Below, in pieces: positions 19,594-30,762 of a DNA stretch of 64,000 bases. The stretch lies in NCBI GenBank assembly GCA_021234155.1, contig JAJEKV010000053.1, positions 5,672,488 through 5,736,487 on the forward strand, given 5' to 3'. Under the pieces are notes generated by a model. The model saw nothing but the letters and a program-made list of their open reading frames with translations. It was not told the DNA's origin and searched no databases. The stretch's first letter is position 1. Each line of letters opens with the position of its first letter. The translations under genes and the position numbers were made by a program. This stretch comes from Isoetes taiwanensis (taxonomy: Eukaryota; Streptophyta; Lycopodiopsida; Isoetales; Isoetaceae).

Positions 19594-20189
19594 TTCGGGG
19601 AATCCTTGAAGATAAAGGATTGATCTTGGCGGAGAAAGCGGAATGGGAGAATCCAGAAATCGTCTCATGACAATGCCTTTTCTTGGTTTATAAGGTAAGG
19701 GAAAATTGTCGACAAAGGATTGTGGTACGTTGTCTCGGGGAGATGAGCCTCGTTTTGTGATCTCTGCCTCAAAGGCTCAAGCTCCTACCGCCGAGGTTGT
19801 GAAGGGAGTTGTGAGCAAAGGGGAAGTGAAAGCTCAAATGAATGGGAAGGCGTGCACTACTTAAATGGCTTTGAGGAAGGATTGGGAGGCTAAGACGAGA
19901 ATGATGAGATATCTTGCGATACCTTGATAGCTCGGGTTGAAGCTGCCGAAAGTGCAAAGGAGGCTTGGGAGCAACTTGTCAAGATGTACAAGAAGAAGCA
20001 CTTTCGCGACAAGCTAATCTGTATGCAACCATTTTTCACAACCAAAATTTGAAGGATTGCATGATTGCCAGAGGAATTTATTTCAAGATAAAGGCTACCT
20101 GCAATGCGGTGAAAGGCATGGAAAAGGCCCCCTCGATGATGATCTCATAGTTGGAGCTTTGTTGCTAGGACTCCCTTCTTCCTATAACA
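19594..20189 (+). pseudogene. Copia-2 gag, frameshifted N-terminal part
   Basis: Short frames contain EAAESAKEAWEQLVKM-like and LPSSYNNVKNVIG-like sequence in different phases, which are copia gag landmarks. Many single-base indels prevent a continuous ORF. Confidence 0.6.
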
Positions 20190-21356
20190 ATGTCAAAAAT
20201 GTCATTGGGTGAACAACGTCTGCAGTTGGAATGGGCATGCCAACAGATCCTCATGGAGGAAATGAACCAAGCGGGAGGAGGAAAGAAGCGGGGAGTAAGG
20301 AAAATCAAGCCTTCCTTGGAAGGAATGATGGAACCAAAACACTGGAAGTGTTATAAGCGCAACAAGCTAGGCCATATAGCGGGGACCGCCATGAACGTCC
20401 CGAAGGAAAAGAGGAAGCAGAAGGAATCTGAGGCAATTGATTCTAAAAAACACAAGAAAAAGCAAGCACATGGACACAAGGCCTCAAAAGCACCACCCTC
20501 TGAAGACTCAGATTCAAAACAGAATTCGAGCAGCAGTGATTCAATTGTGTCTGTGACCAGAGCATTTGTGGCACACACTAAAGCTGACAGCGCAATGTGC
20601 TTTCTGAAAAATAGGGTGAAGAAGAACCTTGAGGTATTTCGAATGCTTGTGGTTGTTCTTGTCAGTGTAATGTCCAGAATTGTTCTCATGGTAAGAAGAT
20701 TCATGGATCCTTCAGATGATGGACATCCTTGGGACAAGTTGCATCGTGGCCTTGTTGCAGAATTGTCTCATGGTATCTGGTACCTGGATTCAGGGGCAAG
20801 TGACCATATGACTGGTAAGAAAGAATGTTTTGAAGACTTTGTTGATTACACAGGCTATAGGACTGTCAAGATTGGAAAAGGAAAGCTTCCAATTAAAGGA
20901 GTTGGAACATCCATTCTTGATCTGCCTACAGGGAAAGTTAAGCTTCCAAACACGCTGTACGTATTTGGACTTGAGGCAAATCTGTTGTCTATCTCAAAAA
21001 TGGATGATGCCCAATTGTTTGTCACCTTCGAAGGAGGCAAGTGCATCATTAGAAACAGGGTTCACGTAGTGCTTGGAAAGGGAGACCGAGAAGACAACAT
21101 TTATAAGCTGAGCTGGTGCAAGAAAGAACACATTGCACTCAATGCAGTCATGTCTGTGGACACGAATCAGATGTGGCATGAAAGGTTAGGCCATGCTAAC
21201 TTTCATTTGCTTCAGAAAATGAAGAAAGAGAGCTATGTGAAAGACATGCCCAAGGTTCACACTCCAAAAGGGATCTGTGAAGGGTGTGCATTGGGCAAGT
21301 TGAGTAGAAAACCGTACAAGAAAGTCAAAGGGCACGAGGGCATCACGACCCCTTGA
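20190..21356 (+). pseudogene. Copia-2 gag end, protease and pre-integrase domain
   Basis: A 388-aa frame. Residues ~53-64 read CYKRNKLGHIAG, a zinc knuckle that has lost its second and fourth ligands. Around residue 194 WYLDSGASDHMTG holds the protease DSGA active site. The end reads MWHERLGHANFHLLQKM and GICEGCALGKLSR, the GAG_pre-integrase zinc region (H..H..C..C). The frame stops at the start of the integrase core. The damaged knuckle argues against a working gag. Confidence 0.88.
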
Positions 21357-22270
21357 CTTGCACATGGGCGATGTGGGGGACCATCTCGTGTCGGTCATTA
21401 AGAGGATCAGGTATTTCTTGCTGATCATTGATGATTTCACAAGGAAAAAATTGGGCATACTTTATGGTTCTTAAATCTGATGCATTTCGATTCTTCAAAC
21501 AGTGGAAAGCATTGGCAGAAACTTTTGTTGATAAAAAGATAAAGACGGTCGGGGGTGACCAAGGGGAGAGTTTGTGAGTGAAGAATTTGGCGCCTACCTT
21601 GCGATTGTGGTATTAGTCATGAAACCTCCATTGCATATGAGCATCGTGAGCGAATTGGTCGAGCGGAAGAATAGAACCGTTCTTGAATGTGCAAGATCTA
21701 TGATATTGTCCAAAGGAATCCATCATAGATTTTTAATTTGAAATGTTATACTTGCTTGTTTATTTGCTTAACAGGCTGCCCACTAAAATTTGTTCGGATC
21801 AAGTCCACGAGGAGGGCGTGGGCGAGGGGTAGAAGCCCTCTTGTTGAAGGGTTAAAGATTTTTGGGTGCAAGCATATGTCCATCTCTCCAAAGACGGCGC
21901 AAGTCTGGTAAGTTCTCAAATCGTCTTTGTCCCTTGTATGTTTGTGGGATATGGGGATACGGTGAAAGGGTACAAATTTGTATGTCCCATCTACCAAGAA
22001 TGATTGTAAGAAGAAGTGTCATTTTTCATGAACATGATTTTAGTATTGGTAGTGGGCTCACGGCGGGCTGATGACCCCTTGCAAGCGATCCACGAGAGCG
22101 GTGTGGAAAGTGAAGCGGATTGGACAATGATTCCCATGATGAGTACCTTTCACGATATGCGGACCTTCCATCTGAACGAAGTGTGAGGAAGATGATAATG
22201 GAGCAGATGATAATGGAACTGCTAGTCCTCACCCCACTGTTCCACTCTGACAGTCCAGCAGACAGCCCAA
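21357..22270 (+). pseudogene. Copia-2 integrase core, heavily frameshifted
   Basis: Pieces recognisable in all three frames include FLLIIDDF, ALAETFVDKKI, CGISHETSIAYEH and LLNRLPTKI-type sequence in the expected order. The catalytic segments are present but scattered among indels and stops. Confidence 0.8.
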
Positions 22271-22283
22271 AAGGACAGCCAGA

Positions 22284-23072
22284 ATGATTGAATACCTGGA
22301 AACCCAGAGACCTCGTAGTGCAACCTACATTGCTCTTCATAGCCAAGCATCGTTGGATGAGCCAAGACATTATCAAGAAGCCATCACTTGCCCTGAGAAA
22401 CTAAACTGGCAGAAGGCAATGGATGAAGAGTACAATTCACTCATGGAGAATCAGACCTGGGAATTGTGTTCCCTTCCCCCTGGAAAGAAAGCCATCACTT
22501 GCAAATGGATATACAAGCTGAAATATGATGAAAACAATAATATTTCCAAGTTCAAAGCACGTTTGGTAGCTCGAGGTTGTTCCCAACATGCTGGTGTTGA
22601 CTTTCATGAGACGTATGCTCCTGTAGCACGTTTGTCTTCAGTTAGAACAGTTCTTGCCCTTGCCACGGCAATTGACATGGACATCCAGCAGATGGATGTC
22701 AAATCCGCCTTTCTCCATGGCAGATTGGATGATGAGGTTTATTTGAAACAACCTCCTGGCTATTGTGCTCAGGGAGCTGAGCACCAAGTCTGCAAATTAA
22801 AAAAGGCCATATATGGCTTAAAACAATCTCCGAGATTGTGGTATAAAACAATTCACTCATTTTTCTCTGCACAAGGATTTGTGAGAAGCGAAGCGGACTG
22901 GAATGTGTACATTAAGCAAGCAGGCAGCAAACGCATCATCATTGTGCTGTATGTTGATGATTTAATTCTGGCATCTAATCACCCTTCTATGATGCAGACC
23001 ACCAAGCACAGTCTGGAACAGCGGTTTCGCATGACAGATCTCGGGCCCTTAAAATATTTTCTAGGCATATAG
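22284..23072 (+). pseudogene. Copia-2 reverse transcriptase
   Basis: A 262-aa RVT_2-type frame with KAMDEEYNSL, TCKWIYKLKYDE, FKARLVARGCSQ, MDVKSAFLHGRLDDEVY, YGLKQSPRLWY and the catalytic YVDDLILAS (YVDD codons at 22950-22961). The frame ends KYFLGI followed by a TAG (23070-23072) where family members have Glu (GIEV). The same frame then runs on into RNase H, so one nonsense change separates the two domains. Confidence 0.92.
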
Positions 23073-23909
23073 GTTGTCAGAAATCGCAAGGAGAAAACAC
23101 TTGTTCTGCATAAGTCCAAAGCCATTGAGTCTCTTCTTGCACGGACAAACATGCTTGCGTGTCGTGAGGTGAGCACCCCTGCTGTTGCCCACAACTCTTC
23201 CCCTGTGATTAATCAGGAGCATCTTGGAGTCTCTTATAGGAGCATAGTTGGCTCGCTCTTGCATCTGATGGTCTGCAGTAGGCCAGATCTAGCAGAAAGT
23301 GTCATTACTGCTAGTCAACATATGGAGAATCCTCAGCCCATCCATTGGCAGCATGTAAAACGGATTTTGAGGTATTTAAAACATACCTCCTCTCTAGGAC
23401 TCAGTTATCATGGTGCTCCAGACGTTCCTCATCTGCTCCTTGAAGGATATGTTGATGCAAATCATGCAGGTGAGGCTGATTGCAGAAAATCTCGAACTGG
23501 TTTCCTTTATATGCTGCAAAGGGGAGTGGTCAGTTGGTCCAGTCGGAAACAAAAGGCCATAGCTGTCAGTACATGTGAATCCGAATACATGGCCATATGT
23601 GCAGCAACAAAGGAAGCAATTTGGCTTCGAAGATTGATGAAGGATCTTTGTGCAGAACAGAAACAGCCCACTGTGATCTTTAATGACAACAAAGCTGCTG
23701 TTAGCTTGGTAAAAAATCCCAGCAATTTCACCAAAGCTAAGCATATAGAGACGCAGTATCATTTTTCCAGAGAAAAGGTAGAAGAAGGAAAGGTAAACAT
23801 CAAATACTTGAGCACTCATCTCATGACTGCTGATGCATTGACCAAACCCTTGGCAAGGAAACGGTTCAATGAATGCCTTAGTGAAATGGGCATGGAAGCA
23901 AGTGGATAA
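23073..23909 (+). pseudogene. Copia-2 RNase H
   Basis: In frame with the RT after the TAG. Contains SYRSIVGSLLHLMVCSRPDL, YVDANHAGEADCRKSRTGF, VSWSSRKQKAIAVST, CESEYMA, FNDNKAAV and HIETQYHFSREKV, ending with MTADALTKPLARKRF. All expected acidic active-site positions of copia RNase H appear present. Confidence 0.92.
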
Positions 23910-24068
23910 ATGGTTGCAGCTAAAAAGGAGCCTCTGTTCTTTAGTGGACAGGGAGTTTCTCTTGAAGGGGAGTTCTGTTTACAGGTTGAATGGTGTGTTT
24001 ACAGTTTGTCGTATTTCATGTTGGTAGTCTGTTTGTTTCGTTTGGTTCTGTTATCAGTGACAAACATG

Positions 24069-24082
24069 CACTTGAAGGGGAG
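24069..24082 (+). other. Polypurine tract of copia-2
   Basis: CACTTGAAGGGGAG immediately precedes the 3' LTR. A similar tract, CTTGAAGGGGAG, also occurs about 110 bp upstream (from 23962). Confidence 0.85.
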
Positions 24083-24301
24083 TATTGGAATTGTATTTGG
24101 CTGAACACGACAAGTGGCATGTTGTCATTTGTAGTTTGTTAAAATTAGACTGTTAGGGTTATATCAGATATTTTGGGTGCTCGGTGAAACGGTTCCTGAG
24201 TTTCAGGAGCTAATGGTGGAACCGAGATGGCTGTGTATAAGAAAAGGAGATCAATACAAAACATTAGCTTTTTCAGTCCCAATGATTTCTGTTTTCCTTT
24301 A
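24083..24301 (+). repeat. 3' LTR of copia-2
   Basis: Partner of 19360-19581 with the same unusual ends, TATTGG and CCTTTA. It is followed by the duplicated GCGCA. Confidence 0.95.
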
Positions 24302-24306
24302 GCGCA

Positions 24307-24760
24307 GAATTCCAACAGGTACAACAGAAGATCGATCCATGACTTTTACAAATTCTCCTGACTGAGAGAGCTGCAAGACCTTTACCTCCTCAACTACAAA
24401 TTCATCGCTCAAAATTCCTTAATTCAAGCTTGGTTGCCATCCACCAGGAAGCTACCTCCAGAACTATGGATTTACATATCAAGCTTCTTACAATCAATAC
24501 AAGATGCAAGAGAATCTCAATTGAATCCATAGAGAAAATCACCTGAAAAAGAAGAATGATTGATGCCATACTAGGCGTCTTTATCTAATCCCTCTGGTGC
24601 AACCCAACCCTTCTAGCTTTACAAAACACCAAAAGCTCTTTCCTGTAAAAATCCTCTTCCAAGAGGTAAAACCCTTGCTTATAAGCTCTCCATGCTGCAT
24701 GCATGCCTAACATGTGTATATACGTACATAAGTATATATACTCGCCCATCAAGCATTACA
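24307..24760 (-). mobile_element. LTR of a minus-strand element that received copia-2
   Basis: On the minus strand a purine tract (CAGAAGGGGAGATA, 24763-24775) precedes TGTAATGCTTGATGGGC, a canonical LTR start, and the sequence continues to the copia-2 duplication and beyond into 19354. Thus copia-2 sits inside this LTR. The upstream GGGTTAAATTTCAGAAGGGG matches that of the gypsy 3' end at 28367-28386, so the two elements are related. Confidence 0.55.
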
Positions 24761-24860
24761 ATATCTCCCCTTCTGAAATTTAACCCATGTCCTCATGGGT
24801 TGATTATAGGTCTACTGACGCATCCTTTGATTCAAATTTCTCAGATCTTTACTGAAAAAA

Positions 24861-24920
24861 TGTAACGAGCTTGGAACGTTAGCAGGCATGTAATTTACAT
24901 TTCATCATTGATGCTTATGG
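24861..24920 (+). repeat. Gypsy LTR fragment, left of the LINE insertion
   Basis: Begins TGTAACGAGCTTGG and matches the LTR start at 28390 through GCTTATGG, with an extra ~20 bp. The match resumes at 27729 after the LINE. Confidence 0.75.
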
Positions 24921-27727
24921 ATCGCGTTTGTTCTTCGTGAGAAAGCTTAGGCGTGGCGATATATGCAAGATCTATGACGCCCCGCTTTGCCTGATGGCCG
25001 GACTTTGGAGGATCCCGCTGATTTGCAGAGGTATGTGCATGCCCATTTCTCAGGGTTTTTCGCACAGCGCACTCTTCCCTATGAGCAGGAGATGCAGGAG
25101 CTTGTTTTGGGGGTCATTAAGCCATCTATTACGCCTCACCGGTGTGGAGAGCTTGGAGCAGAGCTCTCGAGAGAGGATTGAAGCGGCATGCATGTATGTG
25201 CATGGCCAAGGATAAATGTCCTGGGCTGGATGGCATCCCTGTGGAGTTCTTCGGACTTATTGGGAGTGGGCTGGTGAGTCGGTGTACCGGGTGTACCTTG
25301 AGTTGCCGCTTGGTCTTCTCAAATGGATAGGATCTTGAATACCACATGCATTTCCTTGATTCCTAAGGTTAAGCGACCTTCTCTATTAATGATTGGAGGC
25401 CTATCTCCTTGTTGTCCTCTGTGTATAAAATTATTGCGAAAGCCCCTGGCGCAGAGAAGTTGAAGCCGGTGTTGACTTCTTCCATTAGTAAGGTGTACCT
25501 GGGTTTGTCCCCGTGAGGAACATTTTGACTAATGTTGCCGAGCTTATGAGGGCCTTTATTGGGCGAAAGAGGGGCAAGGCATTGCCTATCTTAAGCTTGA
25601 CTTTGCCAAAGCTTACGATAGTGTCCGTCGGGGAGTTCTTATGCGCCATGATGTTAGCGTTGGTCGTGGGCCCACGCTACTGAAAACGATCATGAAGCCG
25701 CATAGGTCAGCCACGGGCTCACGGTGGTGTGCGGGGTGAACCCTCCGCCTTTTCTCCTAGGCGGAGGGTGCGTCGGGGGTGCCCTTTGGCCGATTTTTTG
25801 TTTCGATTGTGGCGGAGGCCTTTGTCTCGATTGTTTTTGGCTGCAAGGAAGGAGGGAGTGGTGGATGGGCTTGGATGCGGGATGGTAGCCGCCAGATTAT
25901 TAACCGGTTTGTCGATGACACTTTCCTCTTCTTGGTGGCGGAAGAGAGGAATTTGCAGAATGTGAAGGGTTTGTTGGATACTTTCTCCTTGGCCTCGGGC
26001 ATTCTTTGAATTGGGGGTAAGTGCTCGCATTATGGGCCCGGTGACTCCGCCTCCCCTTGTTTGGCTCTATTCCCTTGGAAGGTGCTTCCGGTAATGTGTG
26101 TACTAAGTCATTGGGTATTCCCTTTGGAGGGATGTTGCCATGGGGAGGGTGTGGGATGAGATTTTCTGGGGGTTGAAACACCTCAATTGGTGGAAGGGTA
26201 GCAAGTTGTCCATGGCGTGTAGGATCACTATTGCCAAGTCGGTACTTTGTGGCACTCATGTGTATCTGACATCTGCGATGCTAGCTCCTAAGGGTAAGAT
26301 CTGAGGCTTTGGATAAGATTGTTCAAATTTTGTGTGGGGGCGGGGATGATGAAGGGCGGTTGTTAAAGTGGCTTGGTGGAAGTGTCTACGCCCTCGGGGA
26401 GGATGGGGGCTTGGCCATTTACGGATTTAGCCGCATAGTAAGGTGTTGGTCTCCAAGTTTGTTTGGAGCATTCTGCCGAGGATGGAGCATCTTCTCACGG
26501 TGCTTATTTGTTGTTGCGATCTCTTCGCCATTGTGTGGCGTTTGGGGAAGCCGTCTGTGCATGTGGAGTTGCCACAGGCCTTTGTTGTATGGTCTCGGCC
26601 TTTTCCACATGCATCCCCTTTTCTCCACCAGGAGTGTTGCGGGCTTGGAATCATGTGCGTGTGCTCTTCCGGCTAGATTATGCCTCGGTTTATCACCACT
26701 CTTCTCCTTTCTTGTGGGTTCCTTTACCCCGCGCACTTGCCCTTGGTCGCCATCTGCATGCATGCCGGTGAGCCGCTGGAGATGAGCTGTCAGGCTCACC
26801 TTGGAGGATTGGTATTGGGGTGGTCAGCTAGCTTCGTGGGAGTTCTTCGAGCCGCCGCCTGAGGGGCGATGACCGGACTATCACGGGAGCGTGGCGGGGA
26901 GTATTCCGCTACACATACCTATAGTCCCTCGGGATGATGTGGTGGTGCAGGTTTGGAAGGTTCATCAGGATGTTGTGTCTTCTTGCTTTGTGCGGTCTTC
27001 TTACCGGGCGGCTATTCATGACACCGCCCTTCGTGCAAGTGGTCTTCGCGCTTCCAGGGTTTCGATGGCGTTCGGTTTGGGCGTGGACATGGAGCTCACT
27101 TCCCCAACCGAAGGTTAGGGTGCTTCGTGGCGGTGGTGCACCGTATCGGGGTGAATGCCCTTGTGAGTCGGTTTAGGCGGTGTGAGCCCTCTCGCCCTTG
27201 TTGTGGCCTTCATCATTGAGACTGTGGAGCATTGTGCGGTTTTATGCCCTCACTTGCGGTGCCGGGATTGGGTTAGGGCTCTGCTTTGGATGAGATTGAC
27301 TAGCCCGGTGATTCTTCGCTTCATGTGTATCTCGGTGCTTGGCCGCTCTTGCGGCAGCAAGCCTTGCATCTGTGCGTGGCTTGGTTGGTGTGGTTGATTT
27401 GGAAGCGGCGGTGGTTGTGGATCTTTCAGGGGATTCAGCAGCCTGCAGCCTCTCTGATTCCTCGACTCAGGTACAAGCTATTTCAAAGTTTTCTGGTGTT
27501 CCCGGGAGTAGTAGAGCGGAAGTTTGCCATTTGGCGGGACTTCTTGGGTGTTGTAGATGGTGATGGTCGGTTTGTACAGCAGTAGAGTTGTAGTTTTTCT
27601 GTGAGTTTGTTGTGGAGTGTCGAGGTATCGCTGTCTCTTTGGGGCAGTTCTCCTTCCTCCTCACTTGCTTTGTAACATTACCATTCTTTTAATATATTGA
27701 TGACACAGTTCTTCAAAAAAAAAAAAT
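24921..27727 (+). mobile_element. L1-type LINE (family A), long decayed copy
   Basis: Frames on the plus strand give LEDPADLQRYVHAHF, DKCPGLDGIPVEFF, INDWRPISLLSSVYKI, GCPLADFLF and RFVDDTFLFLVAEE, the standard order of LINE reverse transcriptase blocks including the catalytic FVDD. Later pieces resemble the zf-RVT C-terminus. Dozens of indels scramble the frame. The 3' end (CCTCACTTGCTTTGTAACAT, then ~12 A) is shared with 3918-4030 and, in part, 38436-38827. It interrupts an LTR whose uninterrupted copy is at 28390. Confidence 0.88.
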
Positions 27728-28389
27728 ATTCCAATTGATCATCACATGAGAAGTACATACTATGTATGAGGATTTTATACTAAATTCATGTGATAAAAAT
27801 GTTACAGATCATGAAATATAGTTAATTTTGAAGAAGCACCTTAATGAATTCCATTAGTGAGATAAATGGCATTTTGGTGATGTTCAGAGGAGGCATAAGT
27901 AGCCAAGATTATTTATCATGAGCATGAGCTAGTTATGGAGAAAGTGTTTATTGTCAAGGACTTCAAGACAAATATGGTTTAATGGCATAAGTGGTTCATA
28001 ATGATATGTTGAGAAGAAGAGCAGTTCCTTGCAGATTGGTTTCAAGCTTGTAATTTCATTTGTTACAATTCATGTATGCTTTCCATTCAACTAAGGAAGT
28101 GTGATGCTCCAATGGGAAAATGGAAGTCTAGATGGGTTTGATTCCTTGGGATAGAGATTTTAATGCTTGAAAAGATTGAGGCAGTATAAGCAAGCCCAGT
28201 CAACTCATTGATTGTGTAGGAAGAAATTATTATATTCATGACAACTAGCAAGGGAAAAATTAATAATTATGGTGATAAGTTGGCGCTATTATATAGTTGG
28301 TCATGAAGGTTTAATTCTATGATCGATTGGATACTCCGTTATCTTGGAATGACCCACGAGGATATGGGTTAAATTTTAGAAGGGGAGAA
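27728..28389 (+). pseudogene. Gypsy LTR and 3' coding debris, ending in a purine tract
   Basis: 27729-27785 continues the interrupted LTR (TATTCCAATTGATCA, TACATACTATGTATGAGG). The remainder is non-LTR interior. Its last codons read RGYGLNFRRGE, and TTTTAGAAGGGGAGA (28373-28387) forms a polypurine tract before the next LTR. Most of the polyprotein is missing. Confidence 0.6.
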
Positions 28390-29049
28390 TGTAACGAGCT
28401 TGGCCCATTAGCAGGCATGCTTATGGAGAATATTCCAATTGATCATTACATGAGAATTACATACTATGTATGAGGAGTTTATACTAAATTCATGTGATAA
28501 AACTGAAGGGCATGAGTTTCTATGAGGGTTTCTAAAAAGAGGCAAGAAAGAGCATTTTTTTGGCAGTTTTGATGGCTGAACTTTGGAGCATTATATCTCG
28601 GCAACCCGAGATCCAATTCAGATAATTCGTACTTTATTGAAAATACTTTCAAATCAGCTCTCCGGATTGGGTCTGAGAAGGCAGAAATTCATCTTTACGA
28701 GGGAGATATGGCTGAAAGAGTGAAACTATATCAGAATTGACTGCACTATTGTATCTCTTTGTGCAGCTTGCTTCCTGGAGCTAGAAGCTGAAAGGAGGGG
28801 ATATTTTGAGAAGAAAACAGGTACAAAGAGTCAAAAGATCATCGTTGAAGTGGTTTTCAGGTGGGTGGTTTGCCGCTTACACCAGGGGAAGTTGAGATTT
28901 CTTAGATTGTTCTTGTTGTTGAAAGAGAATCGGGATTTAATGATTTGAATTAAGAGTATAAATGAATCTGGGTGATTATGAATGTGATAATGTGGGATTG
29001 AATGTCTTTTGCTACATATTCTAAAAGAGGTGCACCTTGGATTACTACA
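28390..29049 (+). repeat. Gypsy-like 3' LTR
   Basis: Starts TGTAACGAGC just after a purine tract and probably ends GGATTACTACA, giving TG...CA termini and about 660 bp. Its first 110 bp align with the split copy at 24861 / 27729. The right end is inferred from the terminal dinucleotide and not from a partner. Confidence 0.6.
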
Positions 29050-29304
29050 GTCGTCAGATTCGTCGATCCTACGACCCAGATCGTATGTTGGAGCCTCTGG
29101 GCACCTCCCGTTTCTCTTATAGTCATTTATGATTGGAGGCGCCTACGATTTTGAAATATCAAATACGGTTTTATCTAAGGTTTTGAAGGAATATCGAACC
29201 TCTATACGGTTTTGCCTAAGATTATAGAATATGAAATACGGGGGCTCGAACTTCTACGAAAATAACTCAATGTCCTAATTTAACCAATGTATCCGGTGAG
29301 CTAA
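29050..29304 (-). other. tRNA-like pol III promoter boxes, possible SINE
   Basis: On the minus strand TTAGCTCACCGG (near 29303) resembles a pol III A-box. About 40 bp on, AGTTCGAGCCC resembles a B-box (GGTTCRANNCC). The spacing suits a tRNA-derived SINE. The 3' end and target duplication were not found. Confidence 0.35.
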
Positions 29305-29420
29305 CACAAGGCCCCCAAAAATGAACTTGTATAAAAAATTAGCATGAAAACCATTATATATGTGATTTTTTTATACGACAATACAAAATGTAAAGAAAAA
29401 TCATGTGTTGTTCCTAGTTT

Positions 29421-30140
29421 TGCAAAATCAATAGTGGTTCATATCATATTATTTGTACTAATTCATAAATTTACAGTAGTTTTTAGAAATCATCATTAGT
29501 TTGTATGATTGTTTTTTAATGTACAATGATTTAGCAAAATCATATCCTGTTTAATTACATGACTTCTACGATTGTACAATAGGTTTTTGAAATCATCAAT
29601 AGTTTAGAAGAGGTGTTTTAAGCATATATTGATTTTGAAAAACCAATAGTGGCTAATATCATATTTTTGTACTAATTCAAAATTTTACACTAGTTTCTAG
29701 GAATCATTATTAGTTCATAAGGTTGTTTTTAAGTGTAGATTGATTTAGCAAAATCACTAATAGTTTATATCATGTTTAATTACATGAATTCCATAATCAT
29801 ATAATAGTTTTTTGAAATCATCCATAGTTTAGAAGATATATTTTAAGCATATATTGATTTTGCAAGACCAATAGTGCTTCATATCGTATTTTTTGTACTA
29901 ATTCAAAGATTTATAGAAATCATAATTAATTTGTGAGATTATTTTTAAGTGTATAGTTTTTTAGCAAAATCATTGCTAGTTCATATCATGTTTACTTACA
30001 TGAATTCTACAATCGTACAATTGTTTTTTGAAATCATCAATAGTTTAGAAGATGTGTTTTAAGCACATCTTGATTTTGCAAAACTATTCCTCGTTCGTAC
30101 TATATTTAACTTATGAATTCTAGAGTTTATGATGGTCTTT
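29421..30140 (+). repeat. Left subterminal tandem repeats (~220 bp, about 3.3 copies)
   Basis: TGCAAAATCAATAGTGGTTC-like starts occur at 29421, 29636, 29861 and 30077. Shared blocks within each unit include GTACTAATTCA, TTTAATTACATGAATTC and GAAATCATCAATAGTTTAGA. The units are AT-rich and non-coding. Confidence 0.8.
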
Positions 30141-30762
30141 GAAAATCATCATTAATTTAATGGAATGATTTTTCTATATACATTTTTAGTATCATAATTT
30201 CAGATGCGTTTACATGCTAGTTGTCACAAATTTGTATTCTACCACATTCTTCTTATTAGTTTGAGAACCACGTTAAAATTTGCAAATATGCTAAGGTTTT
30301 CTTTATGTGGTTGTTTACTATGCTCGTTAATAGTTTATTCTTGTGTTAATCGTGTTGTTAATATTGTGTTTTTCCAAATGCAACTGTTTTGAGCCTTAAT
30401 AAAGATGCAAAGCTTCAAAATATATAGGAAGCGTACGCATGTAAGGCTTCATAGAATCAAATGAGCCTTATCAATAAACTTTACAAAAGAAAAATAAACA
30501 ACGTGTCACTAATGACATAGATTAAAATCAATGTGTTGCTTCGCAATAAAAAAAAACCTTGTAATGAATTGATATCTAGCTTGTAGCTTCATAGCAATAG
30601 TAGAAATTTGTGATTAGTGCAACGTCAAAAACGAAAGGTGAATGCTTTGCCTCCGTTACTTAATATTGTAAGAAACCTTGTAATGTCATTTAGCCAAGAA
30701 ATTGGCAATTGCTTTGTGAGGTTTAGCGCAGTAATAATGACCACTCATATGTAAATGATATG
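30141..30762. other. AT-rich stretch between arrays, nothing recognised
   Basis: A 62-aa frame at 30204-30392 is hydrophobic but not recognisable. No repeats shared with other parts were found. Confidence 0.4.

Larger units (their letters stand above)
19360..24301 (+). mobile_element. Complete Ty1/copia retrotransposon (copia-2)
   Basis: LTRs at 19360-19581 (222 bp) and 24083-24301 (219 bp) flank a 4.5-kb interior. The target GCGCA is duplicated at 19355-19359 and 24302-24306. The interior begins with the binding site TGGTATCAGAGC and ends with a purine tract CTTGAAGGGGAG. Both LTRs begin TATTGG and end CCTTTA, so the termini are TA...TA and not TG...CA. Coding order is gag, protease, integrase, RT, RNase H. 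RT to RNase H is nearly intact, with one in-frame stop; gag and integrase are badly frameshifted. Confidence 0.95.

Noticed and set aside
24302-24317. Extending the copia-2 LTR to a canonical end (AATTCCAACA)
   Set aside because: The 5' LTR ends at CCTTTA directly before the primer-binding site and GCGCA flanks both sides, so AATTCCAACA belongs to the target.
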